DNA of 56,953 bases from Kiloniellales bacterium (GTDB lineage Bacteria > Pseudomonadota > Alphaproteobacteria > Kiloniellales > JAKSDN01): positions 1 to 56,953 of the forward strand of contig JANQLT010000222.1 in NCBI GenBank assembly GCA_028280455.1, in the 5' to 3' direction. A program made the translations under genes and the position numbers. The notes below the pieces were generated by a model. The model did not search any database. It was not told where the DNA came from and was given only the letters and a program-made list of their open reading frames with translations. Position 1 is the first letter of the stretch, and each line of letters starts with the position of its first letter. This document shows, piece after piece, positions 7,868 through 17,003 of the stretch.

Positions 7868-9502
7868 TTACTGCTGGGCCGCGACAGCGCCCGTGCCGAT
7901 GCCGAGGGAAACCTGATTGCCGGTCTTGCGCGCGGTGTTGTCGTTGCCGCTCATGGCCACGGCATAGAGCTCGGGGTTGCGCAGCAGCTCGACCGAGATG
8001 TCCACGTCGAGGTCGTTGTCGCCCTCGAAGCTCGGGCAGTGGGCGCGAAGCTGCTCGACGCTTGCCTCGTCGTTGGGCGGGATCTCGCGGGTCTGCGCCG
8101 CCCGGTCGATCGGCAGCTCGCCGGTCCGGAGCTGCTCGAGCAGATCCTGAACCGAGCCGGCGCCGTTGCTGGTGCAGATGTCGGGCAGCACGCCGCGGCG
8201 GTTCAGGGCGTAGCCGGTGGGCGCGTGGAAGCGGGCCCAGGTCAGCGTCAGCTCGCCCTCGTTCGGCAGGCGCAGCACGGTCTGCACCGTGCCCTTGCCG
8301 AAGGAGGTGCTGCCGATGACCACCGCCCGGCGCGAGTCCTGCAGGGCCGCGGCGACGATCTCGGAGGCCGAGGCCGAGTTGCTGTTGATCAGCACCACCA
8401 GCGGCAGGTCGTCGGCCATGGTCTCGTTGCTGGCCTCGAAGTACTGGTGGCTGTCGGGATGGCGGCCGTGGGTCGAGACGATGCGGCCGTTGCCGAGGAA
8501 CAGGTCGCTGACGCTGACCGACTGGTCGAGCAGGCCGCCGGGATTGCTCCGCAGGTCGAGCACCAGGCCCTTGATGTCCGGGCCGATGGTCTCGACGGCC
8601 TCGTCGATGCTGGTCCGCAGGGTGCGCGCCGTGTTCTGGTTGAAGCCGGAGATCCGGATGTAGCCGACGTCGCCCTCGGCGCGGAACTTGACCGTTTGCG
8701 GCACGATGTGGGCCCGGGTCACGGTGGTGACCAGGCGTCGCGACTCGGCCTGGCGGTCGATGGTCAGGGTGACCTGGCTGCGCAGCGGCCCGCGCAGGCG
8801 GCGCACCACCTCGCGCTGGCTGAGGCCGTTCACGGTCTCGCCGTCGATCATCACGATGATGTCGCCGTCCAGCAGGCCCGAGGCCTCGGCCGGGGTGTTC
8901 TCCATCACGGAGAGCACCTTGACGCCTTCCTCGATCAGGCTGATGCGCACGCCGATGCCGCCGAAGCCGTCGCGGCTGGCCCGGTTCTCGCGGGCCTCCT
9001 CGCGGCCGGCGTAGCGCGAGAAGCTGTCCAGCTCGGCGGTGATGCCGTCGAAGACCGCCTCGTAGACGTCCTCCGCCCCGGCCTGGGCGAGCTGCACCGA
9101 GTGCTGCCGGCTGACCTTGATGGTCTCGGCCGTCACGTCGGCCCAGGAGTCGGCGTCGCCGCGGCTCGGCAGGGAGAGGTTGCGGGCCGGCTTGCCCTTG
9201 ACCGAGACGGCCAGCAGCTCGCCGCTGCGCTCGATCTTGATGTCGGGGTCGATGGTCGAGAGGTTCTCCATGCCGGCCAGCGCCAGCTCGGCGAGGGAGA
9301 CGTCCTCGATGTAGATGTCCGAGACGTCCTGGTAGCCGGCGGCGAAGAGCCGGACCGCCCGGGCGTCCTGGTAGCCGTCGTTGGTGGCGATGTCGCGGAC
9401 CGCGCAGCCGGTCAGGAGCAGGGCCAGCGACAGCGCGGCCCAGGCCGGAACGCCGCTCCGCCGGATGCGCTTTCTCGCCCGCTCCGGGCTTGCGCCCGGC
9501 AT
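7868..9502 (-). CDS. S41-family C-terminal-processing peptidase, lipoprotein
   Basis: 544 residues from the ATG at 9502 (an upstream TTG at 9520 is an alternative). An N-terminal signal ends in the lipobox L-L-T-G-C (C33), so it should be anchored to a membrane facing the periplasm. A PDZ domain (about 180-260: GGIGVRISLIEEGVKV, then SGLLDGDIIVMIDGE) precedes the protease core, with the catalytic serine in NSASASEIVAAAL (about residue 380) and lysine in SFGKGTVQT (about 403), the Ser-Lys dyad of CtpA/Tsp enzymes. The lipoprotein anchor distinguishes it from the usual alphaproteobacterial CtpA, and its substrate is unknown. Confidence 0.9.
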   Translation of the reverse strand: MPGASPERARKRIRRSGVPAWAALSLALLLTGCAVRDIATNDGYQDARAVRLFAAGYQDVSDIYIEDVSLAELALAGMENLSTIDPDIKIERSGELLAVSVKGKPARNLSLPSRGDADSWADVTAETIKVSRQHSVQLAQAGAEDVYEAVFDGITAELDSFSRYAGREEARENRASRDGFGGIGVRISLIEEGVKVLSVMENTPAEASGLLDGDIIVMIDGETVNGLSQREVVRRLRGPLRSQVTLTIDRQAESRRLVTTVTRAHIVPQTVKFRAEGDVGYIRISGFNQNTARTLRTSIDEAVETIGPDIKGLVLDLRSNPGGLLDQSVSVSDLFLGNGRIVSTHGRHPDSHQYFEASNETMADDLPLVVLINSNSASASEIVAAALQDSRRAVVIGSTSFGKGTVQTVLRLPNEGELTLTWARFHAPTGYALNRRGVLPDICTSNGAGSVQDLLEQLRTGELPIDRAAQTREIPPNDEASVEQLRAHCPSFEGDNDLDVDISVELLRNPELYAVAMSGNDNTARKTGNQVSLGIGTGAVAAQQ

Positions 9503-9667
9503 TTTGCCTAGGTCAGCCAAATCCTTAACCCCGCCCCACCGCGACTAGTCATCCTAGCAGATACCGGGACCGGTTGTGATAGCAATACTCTTTCGCCAGG
9601 GGGGGCCCTCTGGAAGGCACCAGGAAGCCGCCCCGCGCCAGCGAAATCAAGCTGTATCGACAATTCG

Positions 9668-11911
9668 TTAGCGATTTCTTGGCGGTCCCCGGCGGCGGCC
9701 CCCGGCGGCGCCCTTCGAGGAGCCGGTGCCCTCCAGGGACAGGATCAGGCCGCCGGTGATCGGGTTGGCCTCGACCAGGCGGAAATCGCCGCGCTCGCCC
9801 AGGCGGTAGCGCCGGCCCCAGCGGCGGCCGACCAGGGCGTGGGCCTTGGGGTCGTGGTCGTAGTAGTCGTCGGGCAGGCTCGAGACCGGCACCAGGCCGT
9901 CCGCCCCGCTGTCGTCCAGGGTCACGAAGAGGCCGAAGCGGGTGACGCCGCTGACCCGGCCGGTGAAGCGGGCGCCGACCCGGTCGCGCAGGAAGGCGGC
10001 CGAGAAGCGGTCGAGCGTGTTGCGCTCGGCGATCTGGGCCCGGCGCTCGGTCATGGAGATGTGCCGGGCGGTCTCCTCCAAGCCCTCGACGGCGGCCTCG
10101 TCGATCCCGCCGCCGCCGAGCTTGCCGGCGGCGATCAGGGCGCGGTGCACCACCAGGTCGGCATAGCGGCGGATCGGCGAGGTGAAGTGGGCGTAGCGGC
10201 GCAGCGCCAGGCCGTAGTGGCCGATGTTGCGCGGCGCGTAGGCCGCCTGGCTCTGGGCCTGTAGCACCAGGCGCGAGACCATCGCCGCCTCCTCGTGCTC
10301 GGCCGTGCGCGCGAGGATTCGGTTGAAGGCCTCCGGCCGGATGGTCTGGCCGCGCGGCAGCGAGAGGCTCATCGAGCGCAGCACCTGGCGCAAGGCCTCG
10401 AGCTTCTGCGGGTCCGGCACGTCGTGCACCCGGTAGAGGCAGGGCGCGCCCTGCTTCTCCAGGGTCTCGGCCGCCGCCACGTTGGCGGTGATCATGAGCT
10501 CCTCGATCAGCCGATGGCTGTCGAGCCGCTGCCGGGTCTCGATGGCGGCGATCTCGCCGCTCTCGTCGAAGCGGACCTGCCGCTCCGGCAGATCGAGCTC
10601 GAGCACGCCGCGCGCGCTGCGGCCGCGGGCCAGCGCGGCATAGGCGCCGAACAGCGGCTCGATGACGCTCGCCAGAAGGGGCTCTGTCGTCTCGTCGGCA
10701 TCGCCGTCCTGTGCCGCCTGCGCCTGCTCGTAGGTCAGGCGCGCCCGCGAGCGCATCAAGGCGCGGTGGAAGCGGTGGCGCAGCAATTGGCCGTCGGCGT
10801 CGATCCAGAGCTCCGCGGCCAGGCAGGGGCGCGGCTCCTCCGGCTTCAGGGAGCACCAGCCGTTGGACAGCGCCTCCGGCAGCATGGGCACGACGCGGTC
10901 CGGGAAATAGACCGAGTTGCCGCGCTCGCGCGCCGTGGCGTCGAGCGCGCTGCCCGGCGTCACGTAGTGCGCCACGTCGGCGATGGCGACGAACAGGTGC
11001 CAGCCGCCGCGGTTGTCCGGCGCCGGGTCCGGCTCGGCCCAGACCGCGTCGTCGAAGTCGCGGGCATCGGCGCCGTCGATGGTGACCAGATCCATTGCGC
11101 GCAGGTCGAGGCGTCCGTCCGCGTCGGGCTCGGTCACGCCGACGGCCGCCTCCGCTTCGGCCAGGGCCTCGGCCGAGAAGGCGCTCGGGATGTCCTGCTC
11201 GTGGATGGCGATCAGGTTGAGCGCGCGGGTCTGGTCGGCGGGCCCAAGCCGCTCGACCACCCGGACCGGCTGCAGGCCGAGCCGCCGGCGCTCTTGTATC
11301 GGCTCGGCCAGGACCAGGTCGCCGGCCTGCGCGCCCTCGGCATGTTCGCGCCTCAGGACCATCTCGCTCTTCACCCGGCGGTCCGTCGGGCGCAGCCGCC
11401 CGCCCTCGGTCTTCGGGTCGTAGATACCGAGGACGCGCCGGGGCGCACTGCCCAGCACGCGGATCGTCCGGCCCTCGTAGACGCCGGGCTCGATCTCCTG
11501 CAGGCGGACCAGGGCCCGGTCGCCGGCCGCGAGTGCCGGCCGGCCGCGCCGCTCCGGTGCCAGATAGATGGTCGGCGGCGGGCCCTCGCCGCGCCAGGAC
11601 TGCGGCCGGGCCAGCAGCTCGCCGTCGGCGTCGGTGCCGCTGACCTCGACGACCAGGACGCGCGGCAAGGCGTCGCCGCCGCGCGCGTCGCGGCCGATCA
11701 GGCCCTCGCCGCGCAGCTCGCGCAGGCTGTCCTTGAGCCGCGCCCGGGCGCCGCCGCGCAGGCCGAAGGCCCGGGCGATCTCGCGCAGGCCGACCGGCTC
11801 GGGGCTCTCCTCGATAAAGCGAAGGATCTCGTCTCGGCTCGGCAGCGCGGCCCCGGCCTTGGCGGCGGAACGCTCGCGGTCCTTGTCCGAGGTCTTGCGC
11901 GATCGGGCCAA
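9668..11911 (-). CDS. rnr: Ribonuclease R
   Basis: 747-residue 3'-to-5' exoribonuclease that degrades structured RNA. Order: N-terminal winged-helix region (about 25-75), cold-shock/OB domains, the RNB catalytic domain with IDGADARDFDDAV (metal-binding aspartates) and RNIGHYGLALRRYAHFTSPI-type core, and a C-terminal S1 domain (GARFTGRVSGVTRFGLFVTL), ending in a short basic tail. It lies 17 bases after topA in the same direction, suggesting co-transcription, as is common in alphaproteobacteria. Confidence 0.94.
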   Translation of the reverse strand: MARSRKTSDKDRERSAAKAGAALPSRDEILRFIEESPEPVGLREIARAFGLRGGARARLKDSLRELRGEGLIGRDARGGDALPRVLVVEVSGTDADGELLARPQSWRGEGPPPTIYLAPERRGRPALAAGDRALVRLQEIEPGVYEGRTIRVLGSAPRRVLGIYDPKTEGGRLRPTDRRVKSEMVLRREHAEGAQAGDLVLAEPIQERRRLGLQPVRVVERLGPADQTRALNLIAIHEQDIPSAFSAEALAEAEAAVGVTEPDADGRLDLRAMDLVTIDGADARDFDDAVWAEPDPAPDNRGGWHLFVAIADVAHYVTPGSALDATARERGNSVYFPDRVVPMLPEALSNGWCSLKPEEPRPCLAAELWIDADGQLLRHRFHRALMRSRARLTYEQAQAAQDGDADETTEPLLASVIEPLFGAYAALARGRSARGVLELDLPERQVRFDESGEIAAIETRQRLDSHRLIEELMITANVAAAETLEKQGAPCLYRVHDVPDPQKLEALRQVLRSMSLSLPRGQTIRPEAFNRILARTAEHEEAAMVSRLVLQAQSQAAYAPRNIGHYGLALRRYAHFTSPIRRYADLVVHRALIAAGKLGGGGIDEAAVEGLEETARHISMTERRAQIAERNTLDRFSAAFLRDRVGARFTGRVSGVTRFGLFVTLDDSGADGLVPVSSLPDDYYDHDPKAHALVGRRWGRRYRLGERGDFRLVEANPITGGLILSLEGTGSSKGAAGGRRRGPPRNR

Positions 11912-11928
11912 GGACCTCTTTGCGTCCC

Positions 11929-14625
11929 TCAGTGCTCGGCCGGTTCCGGGCTGTCGCCCGCCGCACCGGCTTTCGGCTTGGCCGCCGCCTTCTTGCGCGG
12001 CTTCGCCGCCGTCTTCTTGGCCGACTTCTTGGCGGTCTTCTTCGCCTTCTTCGCCGTGCCGGCTTTCGCCTTGGTGGCCGGCGCCTTGCCGGACTTGGCG
12101 CGTTTCTTCTCGGCCTGCGCCGCCAGCAGCTCGACGGCCTGCTCCAGCGTCATGTCGCCCGGCTCGCGATCCTTCGGCAGGGTGGCGTTGAGGCGGCCGT
12201 GCTTGACGTAGGGGCCGTAGCGGCCCTCGTGCAGGGTGACGGGCTTGCCGTCCGCCGGGTGCTCGCCGATCTTCTTGCCGCTGCTGCCGCGCCGGGCCGG
12301 CGCCTCGGCCAGCAGCACAACGGCGCGGTTGAGGCCGATCGAGAGGACGTCGTCGCCCTCCTTCAGGCCGCAGTAGCGGCCGTCGTGGCGGATGTAGGGA
12401 CCGAAGCGGCCGATGCCGGCGGCGATCACCTTGCCGGTCTCGGGATGCTTGCCGACGTGGCGGGGCAGGGCGAGCAGCGCCAGGGCAAGCTCCAGCGTCA
12501 CCTCGGCCGGCGCATGGCCCTTGGGCAGGCCGACGCGCTTCGGCTTGGCCTCCTCGCTGCCTTCGCCGCGCTGCAGGTAGAGGCCGAAGGGCCCCTTGCG
12601 CAGGGTGATCTCCTCGCCGCTCTCCGGGTCCTTGCCCAGCAGCTTGGGCCGGCTCAGGTCCAGCCCGTTCTCGGCGTCGTCGGCGCCGACCACCGCCAGC
12701 GGCCGGGTGTTGCGGCAGTCCGGATAGTTCGAGCAGCCGATGAAGCCGCCGGTCTTGCCGATGCGGATGCCCAGGCGGCCGGTGCCGCAGGCCGGGCAGC
12801 GCCGCGGGTCGAAGTCCGGCCGCTCGGGATCCTTGGGGAAGAAGTGCGGGCCGAGGTCGTCGTCCAGCGCGTCGATCACCGCGGCGATGCGCAGGCCCTT
12901 GGTCTCCTCGATCAGGGCGTGGAAGGCGTCCCAGAACTGGCGCAGCACCAGCTTCCAGTCCTTGCGGCCGTCGGAGATCTGGTCGAGCTGGGTCTCCAGG
13001 TCGGCGGTGAAGCCGTACTCGACGTAGCGCTCGAAGAAGCTGGTCAAGAAGGCGGTGACCAGGCGGCCGCGGTCCTCCGGGTAGAAGCGGCGCTTCTCCA
13101 GGCGGACATAGTCGCGGTCCTGCAGCACTTGCAGGGTCGAGGCGTAGGTCGAGGGCCGGCCGATGCCGAGCTCCTCCATCTTCTTGACCAGGCTGGCCTC
13201 GCTGTAGCGCGGCGGCGGCTGGGTGAAGTGCTGGTCCGCCGCGACCTTCTTGCGCGCCAGGGACTCCCGCTCGCTGAGCTTCGGCAGGCGCCGCTCGCCG
13301 GTGTCCGGCGCGCCCTCGGCCGGCTGCTCGTCGCGGCCCTCCTGATAGAGCGCCAGGAAGCCGTCGAAGGTGATCACCGAGCCGGTCGCCCGCAGCTTGG
13401 CCGCGGCGCCGTCGACGGCGATGTCGACGCCGACCTGGTCGAGCTCGGCGCTGGCCATCTGGCTGGCCACCATTCGGGTCCAGATCAGCTCGTAGAGCTT
13501 GCGGCCGTCCTCGTCGAGGTGGCGCGCGACGGCATCGGGCCGGCGCTGCGGGTCGGTCGGCCGGATCGCCTCGTGCGCCTCCTGGGCGTTGCGGGCCTTC
13601 GACTTGTAGACTCGCGGGCTGGAGGGCAGGTAGCGGTCGCCGAAGCGCTCGGCGATCATGTCGCGCGCCGAGCCGACCGCCTCGGCCGCGACCTGCACGC
13701 CGTCGGTGCGCATGTAGGTGATCAGGCCGACCGTCTCGCCGTCCAGCTCGACGCCCTCGTAGAGCTTCTGCGCCACGCGCATGGTCCGGGTCGCGCCGAA
13801 GCCGAGCTTGCGCGAGGCTTCCTGCTGCAGGGTCGAGGTGGTGAAGGGCGGCTGCGGGTTGCGCTTGCTCTGCTTGCGCTCGACCCGCTCGACGACGAAG
13901 GCGCCGGCCGCCTCGAGGCGCTGCTTGGCGGCCTCGGCCTTGGCGGCGTCGCCCAGGTCGAAGCGCTCCAGCTTGCGCCCCTCGAGGTGGGTCAGGCGGG
14001 CCTCGAAGAGGGTCTGCTCGCCGTTCGCGAGGGTGACGTCGATGGTCCAGTATTCCTGCGGCCGGAAGACCTCGATCTCGGCCTCGCGCTCGCAGATCAG
14101 ACGAAGCGCGACGGACTGCACGCGGCCGGCCGACTTGCTGCCCGGCAGCTTGCGCCAGAGCACCGGCGACAGGCTGAAGCCGACCAGGTAGTCCAGCGCC
14201 CGGCGGGCCAGGTAGGCCTCGATCAGCGCCTGGTTCAGCTCGCGGGGCTTGCGGAAGGCCTCCAGGACCGCGTCCTTGGTGACCTCGTTGAAGACCACGC
14301 GGCGTACGTCGACGCCCTGCAGCGCCTTGCGCTCGGTCAGCTCCTGGGCGATGTGCCAGGAGATGGCCTCGCCCTCGCGGTCCGGGTCGGTCGCCAGGTA
14401 GAGCGTCTTGGCGTTCCGGGCGGCGTCGGCGATTTCCTTCAGGTGCTTGCTGGCCCGCTCCTGGACGGCCCAGGACATGGCGAAGTCCTCGTCTGGCCGC
14501 ACCGAGCCGTCCTTGGGCGGCAGGTCTCGGACGTGGCCGAACGAGGCGACGACCCTGAAGTCCGGGCCCAGGTACTTATTGATGGTTTTGGCTTTGGCCG
14601 GGGATTCAACGACGACGACGTGCAT
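11929..14625 (-). CDS. topA: DNA topoisomerase I
   Basis: 898 residues. The Toprim domain opens the protein (MHVVVVESPAKAKTINKYLG) with acidic residues D80 and D82 in ATDPDREGEA. The DNA-cleaving tyrosine is Y304 in GLITYMRTDG. A C-terminal four-cysteine zinc finger (CPACGTGRLGIRIG, then CSNYPDC) and further topoisomerase C-terminal repeats follow. The protein ends in a long Lys/Ala-rich tail of about 60 residues, typical of actinobacterial and some alphaproteobacterial TopA, which likely binds DNA. The start at 14625 is chosen because it begins exactly at the Toprim domain. The enzyme relaxes negative supercoils. Confidence 0.95.
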   Translation of the reverse strand: MHVVVVESPAKAKTINKYLGPDFRVVASFGHVRDLPPKDGSVRPDEDFAMSWAVQERASKHLKEIADAARNAKTLYLATDPDREGEAISWHIAQELTERKALQGVDVRRVVFNEVTKDAVLEAFRKPRELNQALIEAYLARRALDYLVGFSLSPVLWRKLPGSKSAGRVQSVALRLICEREAEIEVFRPQEYWTIDVTLANGEQTLFEARLTHLEGRKLERFDLGDAAKAEAAKQRLEAAGAFVVERVERKQSKRNPQPPFTTSTLQQEASRKLGFGATRTMRVAQKLYEGVELDGETVGLITYMRTDGVQVAAEAVGSARDMIAERFGDRYLPSSPRVYKSKARNAQEAHEAIRPTDPQRRPDAVARHLDEDGRKLYELIWTRMVASQMASAELDQVGVDIAVDGAAAKLRATGSVITFDGFLALYQEGRDEQPAEGAPDTGERRLPKLSERESLARKKVAADQHFTQPPPRYSEASLVKKMEELGIGRPSTYASTLQVLQDRDYVRLEKRRFYPEDRGRLVTAFLTSFFERYVEYGFTADLETQLDQISDGRKDWKLVLRQFWDAFHALIEETKGLRIAAVIDALDDDLGPHFFPKDPERPDFDPRRCPACGTGRLGIRIGKTGGFIGCSNYPDCRNTRPLAVVGADDAENGLDLSRPKLLGKDPESGEEITLRKGPFGLYLQRGEGSEEAKPKRVGLPKGHAPAEVTLELALALLALPRHVGKHPETGKVIAAGIGRFGPYIRHDGRYCGLKEGDDVLSIGLNRAVVLLAEAPARRGSSGKKIGEHPADGKPVTLHEGRYGPYVKHGRLNATLPKDREPGDMTLEQAVELLAAQAEKKRAKSGKAPATKAKAGTAKKAKKTAKKSAKKTAAKPRKKAAAKPKAGAAGDSPEPAEH

Positions 14626-14663
14626 GTCCGACTGCCGTGCTCTCCTGGCTCGGGCCCTGGCCT

Positions 14664-15830
14664 CTAGAGCGGCTCCGCCGCCTCGGCCAGGCCAATTTCC
14701 GCCATCCTGAGCGCGACTCGCTGGCCCGGATGGCGTTCGACGCGGCCGGCCAGCTCGAGCTCGAGCAGCGCGGTGCGGACGGCCGCGGGCGACAGATGGC
14801 ACTGCCGAAGCAGTTCGTCAACCAGGACCGGTTCGGCGCCGAGCAGCCCGAGCAGGGCCGTACGTGCCCCTTCGACCTTGGCCGGCGGGGCTTCCGGCGG
14901 CTCGCCGGCCCGCAGCTCGCCTCGGATTTCCGGGGCCTGGACGCGGGCGAAGGGGCTCTCCAGGGCGCGCAGAACGTCCTCGGCGGATTCGACCAGATGG
15001 GCCGCGCCCTCGCGCAGCAGGGCGTTGCAGCCCCGGGCCCGCGGCTCCAGCGGCGAGCCCGGCACGGCGAAAAGCTCGCGGCCCTGCTCGAGCGCCAGGC
15101 GGGCGGTGATCAGCGAGCCCGAGCGCGGCGCCGCCTCGACCACCAGGACGCCGCGGGACAGGCCCGAGATGATCCGGTTGCGGCGCGGAAAGTGCCGGGC
15201 CTGGGGCGTGGTGCCGATCGGCTGCTCGGCGAGGACCAGGCCGCCGGCCCGGATCGCCTCGTAGAGCGCCTGGTTCTCCGGCGGATAGACCACGTCCGGG
15301 CCGCCCGCCAGGACGGCCACGGTGCCGCCCTCGAGCGCGCCTTCGTGGGCCGCGGTGTCGATGCCGCGTGCCAGGCCGGAGGCGACCGCGAAGCCCGCCG
15401 CGCCCAGCTCGGCGGCGAACTGCCGGGCCAGCCGGCGGCCGTTGGCCGAGGCGTTGCGGGCGCCGACGATGGCCAGGGTCGGCCGTGCCAGCAGCGCCGG
15501 GCCGCCCAGCAGGCAGAGCACCGGCGGGGCGTCCTCGACCGCCGCCAGGGCCGGCGGATAGTCCGGCTCCTCCAGGGTCAGCAGGCGGCCGCCGAGGGCC
15601 TCGAGGCGACCGAGCTCGCCGGCTGCCCGGTCCTCGCCGCAGAGCTTGATCGGCCGCCGCCGGCCGCCGCGGCGGGCCAGGCTCGGCAGGGCCTCGAGCG
15701 CCGTCACGGCATCGCCGCAGTGGCTCATGAGCTGGCGGTAGGTGATCGGGCCGACGTTCTCGCTGCGCGCCAGGCGCAGCCGGGCGAGTCGCTCGGCGGG
15801 CGTGATGGTCCCTGGAGTCTCGCCGTTCAC
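14664..15830 (-). CDS. dprA: DNA-processing protein DprA
   Basis: 388 residues, GTG start. An N-terminal SAM-like helical region is followed by the Rossmann-like domain: TLAIVGARNASANGRRLA, GLARGIDTAAHEGAL, GGTVAVLAGGPDVVYPPEN, FPRRNRIISGLSRGVLVVEA and GSLITARLALEQGRELFAVPG (given in part), all diagnostic. A C-terminal winged-helix region completes it. DprA binds incoming single-stranded DNA and loads RecA during transformation, but is widespread in species not known to be competent. It precedes topA by 38 bases. Confidence 0.94.
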   Translation of the reverse strand: MNGETPGTITPAERLARLRLARSENVGPITYRQLMSHCGDAVTALEALPSLARRGGRRRPIKLCGEDRAAGELGRLEALGGRLLTLEEPDYPPALAAVEDAPPVLCLLGGPALLARPTLAIVGARNASANGRRLARQFAAELGAAGFAVASGLARGIDTAAHEGALEGGTVAVLAGGPDVVYPPENQALYEAIRAGGLVLAEQPIGTTPQARHFPRRNRIISGLSRGVLVVEAAPRSGSLITARLALEQGRELFAVPGSPLEPRARGCNALLREGAAHLVESAEDVLRALESPFARVQAPEIRGELRAGEPPEAPPAKVEGARTALLGLLGAEPVLVDELLRQCHLSPAAVRTALLELELAGRVERHPGQRVALRMAEIGLAEAAEPL

Positions 15831-15920
15831 TCTGCTGCCCCTCGCGGAAACGCGAGCGGGCAGGCTATCACCGCAAGGCCGAGAAGTCGCCTGCGCCCGT
15901 CCGGTGGTACTGGGGGCGCG

Positions 15921-16256
15921 TCAGTTCATCATCATCTTCTTTTGCAGATAGAGGTTCATGACTCGCGTGCACGCCTCGTACTTCGCGATGTCCGCCTCGC
16001 CCATCGTGAAGTCCCGGTCCGCCATTGCCTTGCATTCCTTCAGCAGGTCCTGGTCCTTCAGCGACAGCCCGACGTCCTCCTCCATGATCTGGAAGGCGGG
16101 CTTGCAGACCCTGTCGGCCTTCGAGGGGTCTCGCTCGAAGGTCTGGATGCAGGCCTGGATCTGCGCCTCGTCTTTCTTCTTCTTGGCGACGGCGAGGCCG
16201 CTCGACAGGGCCAGGGCGAGGACGGCGGTCGAGAGCAGGGCGCTGAGCCTGGGCAT
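15921..16256 (-). CDS. Small secreted protein with four cysteines
   Basis: 111 residues: a clear signal peptide (MPRLSALLSTAVLALAL..., cleavage after AVA) and an 83-residue, charged, mostly helical mature part. Four cysteines (in QACIQ, RVCKP, KECKA, EACTR) are evenly spaced and could form two periplasmic disulfides. It ends in a run of Lys-Lys-Met-Met-Met-Asn. I recognise no family. It stands alone between dprA and plsY, both on the same strand, with gaps of about 65-90 bases. Confidence 0.75.
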   Translation of the reverse strand: MPRLSALLSTAVLALALSSGLAVAKKKKDEAQIQACIQTFERDPSKADRVCKPAFQIMEEDVGLSLKDQDLLKECKAMADRDFTMGEADIAKYEACTRVMNLYLQKKMMMN

Positions 16257-16323
16257 GACGGGTCTCCCCTCTATGGGTCTCGCGACAGCCTAGCCCCACG
16301 GGCCTGACCAGCGCCTGAACGGC

Positions 16324-16950
16324 TCAAGTGGCCCGCTTGGCGCCGCCGATCTTCGGCTCCTCGCCTTTGACCAGGCGGGAGATGTTGCCGCTATGGCGCA
16401 GCCAGACGAGCACGGCGACGATGGCCGCGAACTGGACGAGCTGTATGTCGCCCAGGGTGAACCAGGCGATAATCGGCGAGCCCGCCAGCGAGGCCAGGGA
16501 GGCCAGCGAGGAGTAGCGGAAGATCCCGGCGACCAGCAGCCAGAGCAGGCAAACGAGAATGCCGATCGGCCAGGCGATGGCCAGCAGGGTGCCGAGCGCG
16601 GTGGCCACGCCCTTGCCGCCCTTGAAGCTCAGCCAGACCGGGAAGAGGTGGCCGAGCAGGGCGCCGAGGCCGGCCATGAGGGCTGTGTCGGGCCCGAAGT
16701 AAGCGGCGATCAGCACCGCGACCGCGCCCTTGGCGCCGTCCAGTAGCAGGGTCGCGGCGGCCAGGTCCTTGCGGCCGCTACGCAGCACGTTGGTGGCGCC
16801 GATGTTGCCGGAGCCGATGGCCCGGATGTCGCCGAGGCCGGCCAGCCGGGTCAGCAGCAGGCCGAAGGGAATCGAGCCCAGCAGGTAGCCGCCCGCGAAG
16901 GCGGCGAGCAGGAAGGGCCAGGAGAACTCCCAGGAGATCGGATCGGGCAT
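16324..16950 (-). CDS. plsY: Glycerol-3-phosphate acyltransferase PlsY
   Basis: 208-residue integral membrane protein with about five hydrophobic segments. The conserved loops are present: [36 protein letters not shown] and [18 protein letters not shown]. It transfers acyl groups from acyl phosphate to glycerol-3-phosphate in the inner membrane, the first step of phospholipid synthesis. It is 53 bases downstream of the pyrC' gene in the same direction. Confidence 0.95.
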   Translation of the reverse strand: MPDPISWEFSWPFLLAAFAGGYLLGSIPFGLLLTRLAGLGDIRAIGSGNIGATNVLRSGRKDLAAATLLLDGAKGAVAVLIAAYFGPDTALMAGLGALLGHLFPVWLSFKGGKGVATALGTLLAIAWPIGILVCLLWLLVAGIFRYSSLASLASLAGSPIIAWFTLGDIQLVQFAAIVAVLVWLRHSGNISRLVKGEEPKIGGAKRAT

Positions 16951-17003
16951 GGTCGGCCATGCTAAAGCCTGGCGCGGGCAAAGGGAAATCGCCCGCCCCT
17001 GGC

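Noticed and set aside
7742-9511. A 589-residue plus-strand frame opposite the S41 protease
   Set aside because: Same reason: a shadow of third-position GC in the protease gene, without recognisable motifs.
11920-14667. A 915-residue open frame on the plus strand opposite topA
   Set aside because: It is the mirror of a GC-rich coding sequence: composition is dominated by Ala, Gly, Leu, Arg, with no domain, while topA on the other strand is full-length and conserved.
14626-14802. 59-residue N-terminal extension of topoisomerase I
   Set aside because: Low-complexity Arg/Ala/Gly sequence overlapping the end of dprA; the Toprim domain begins at the ATG at 14625.
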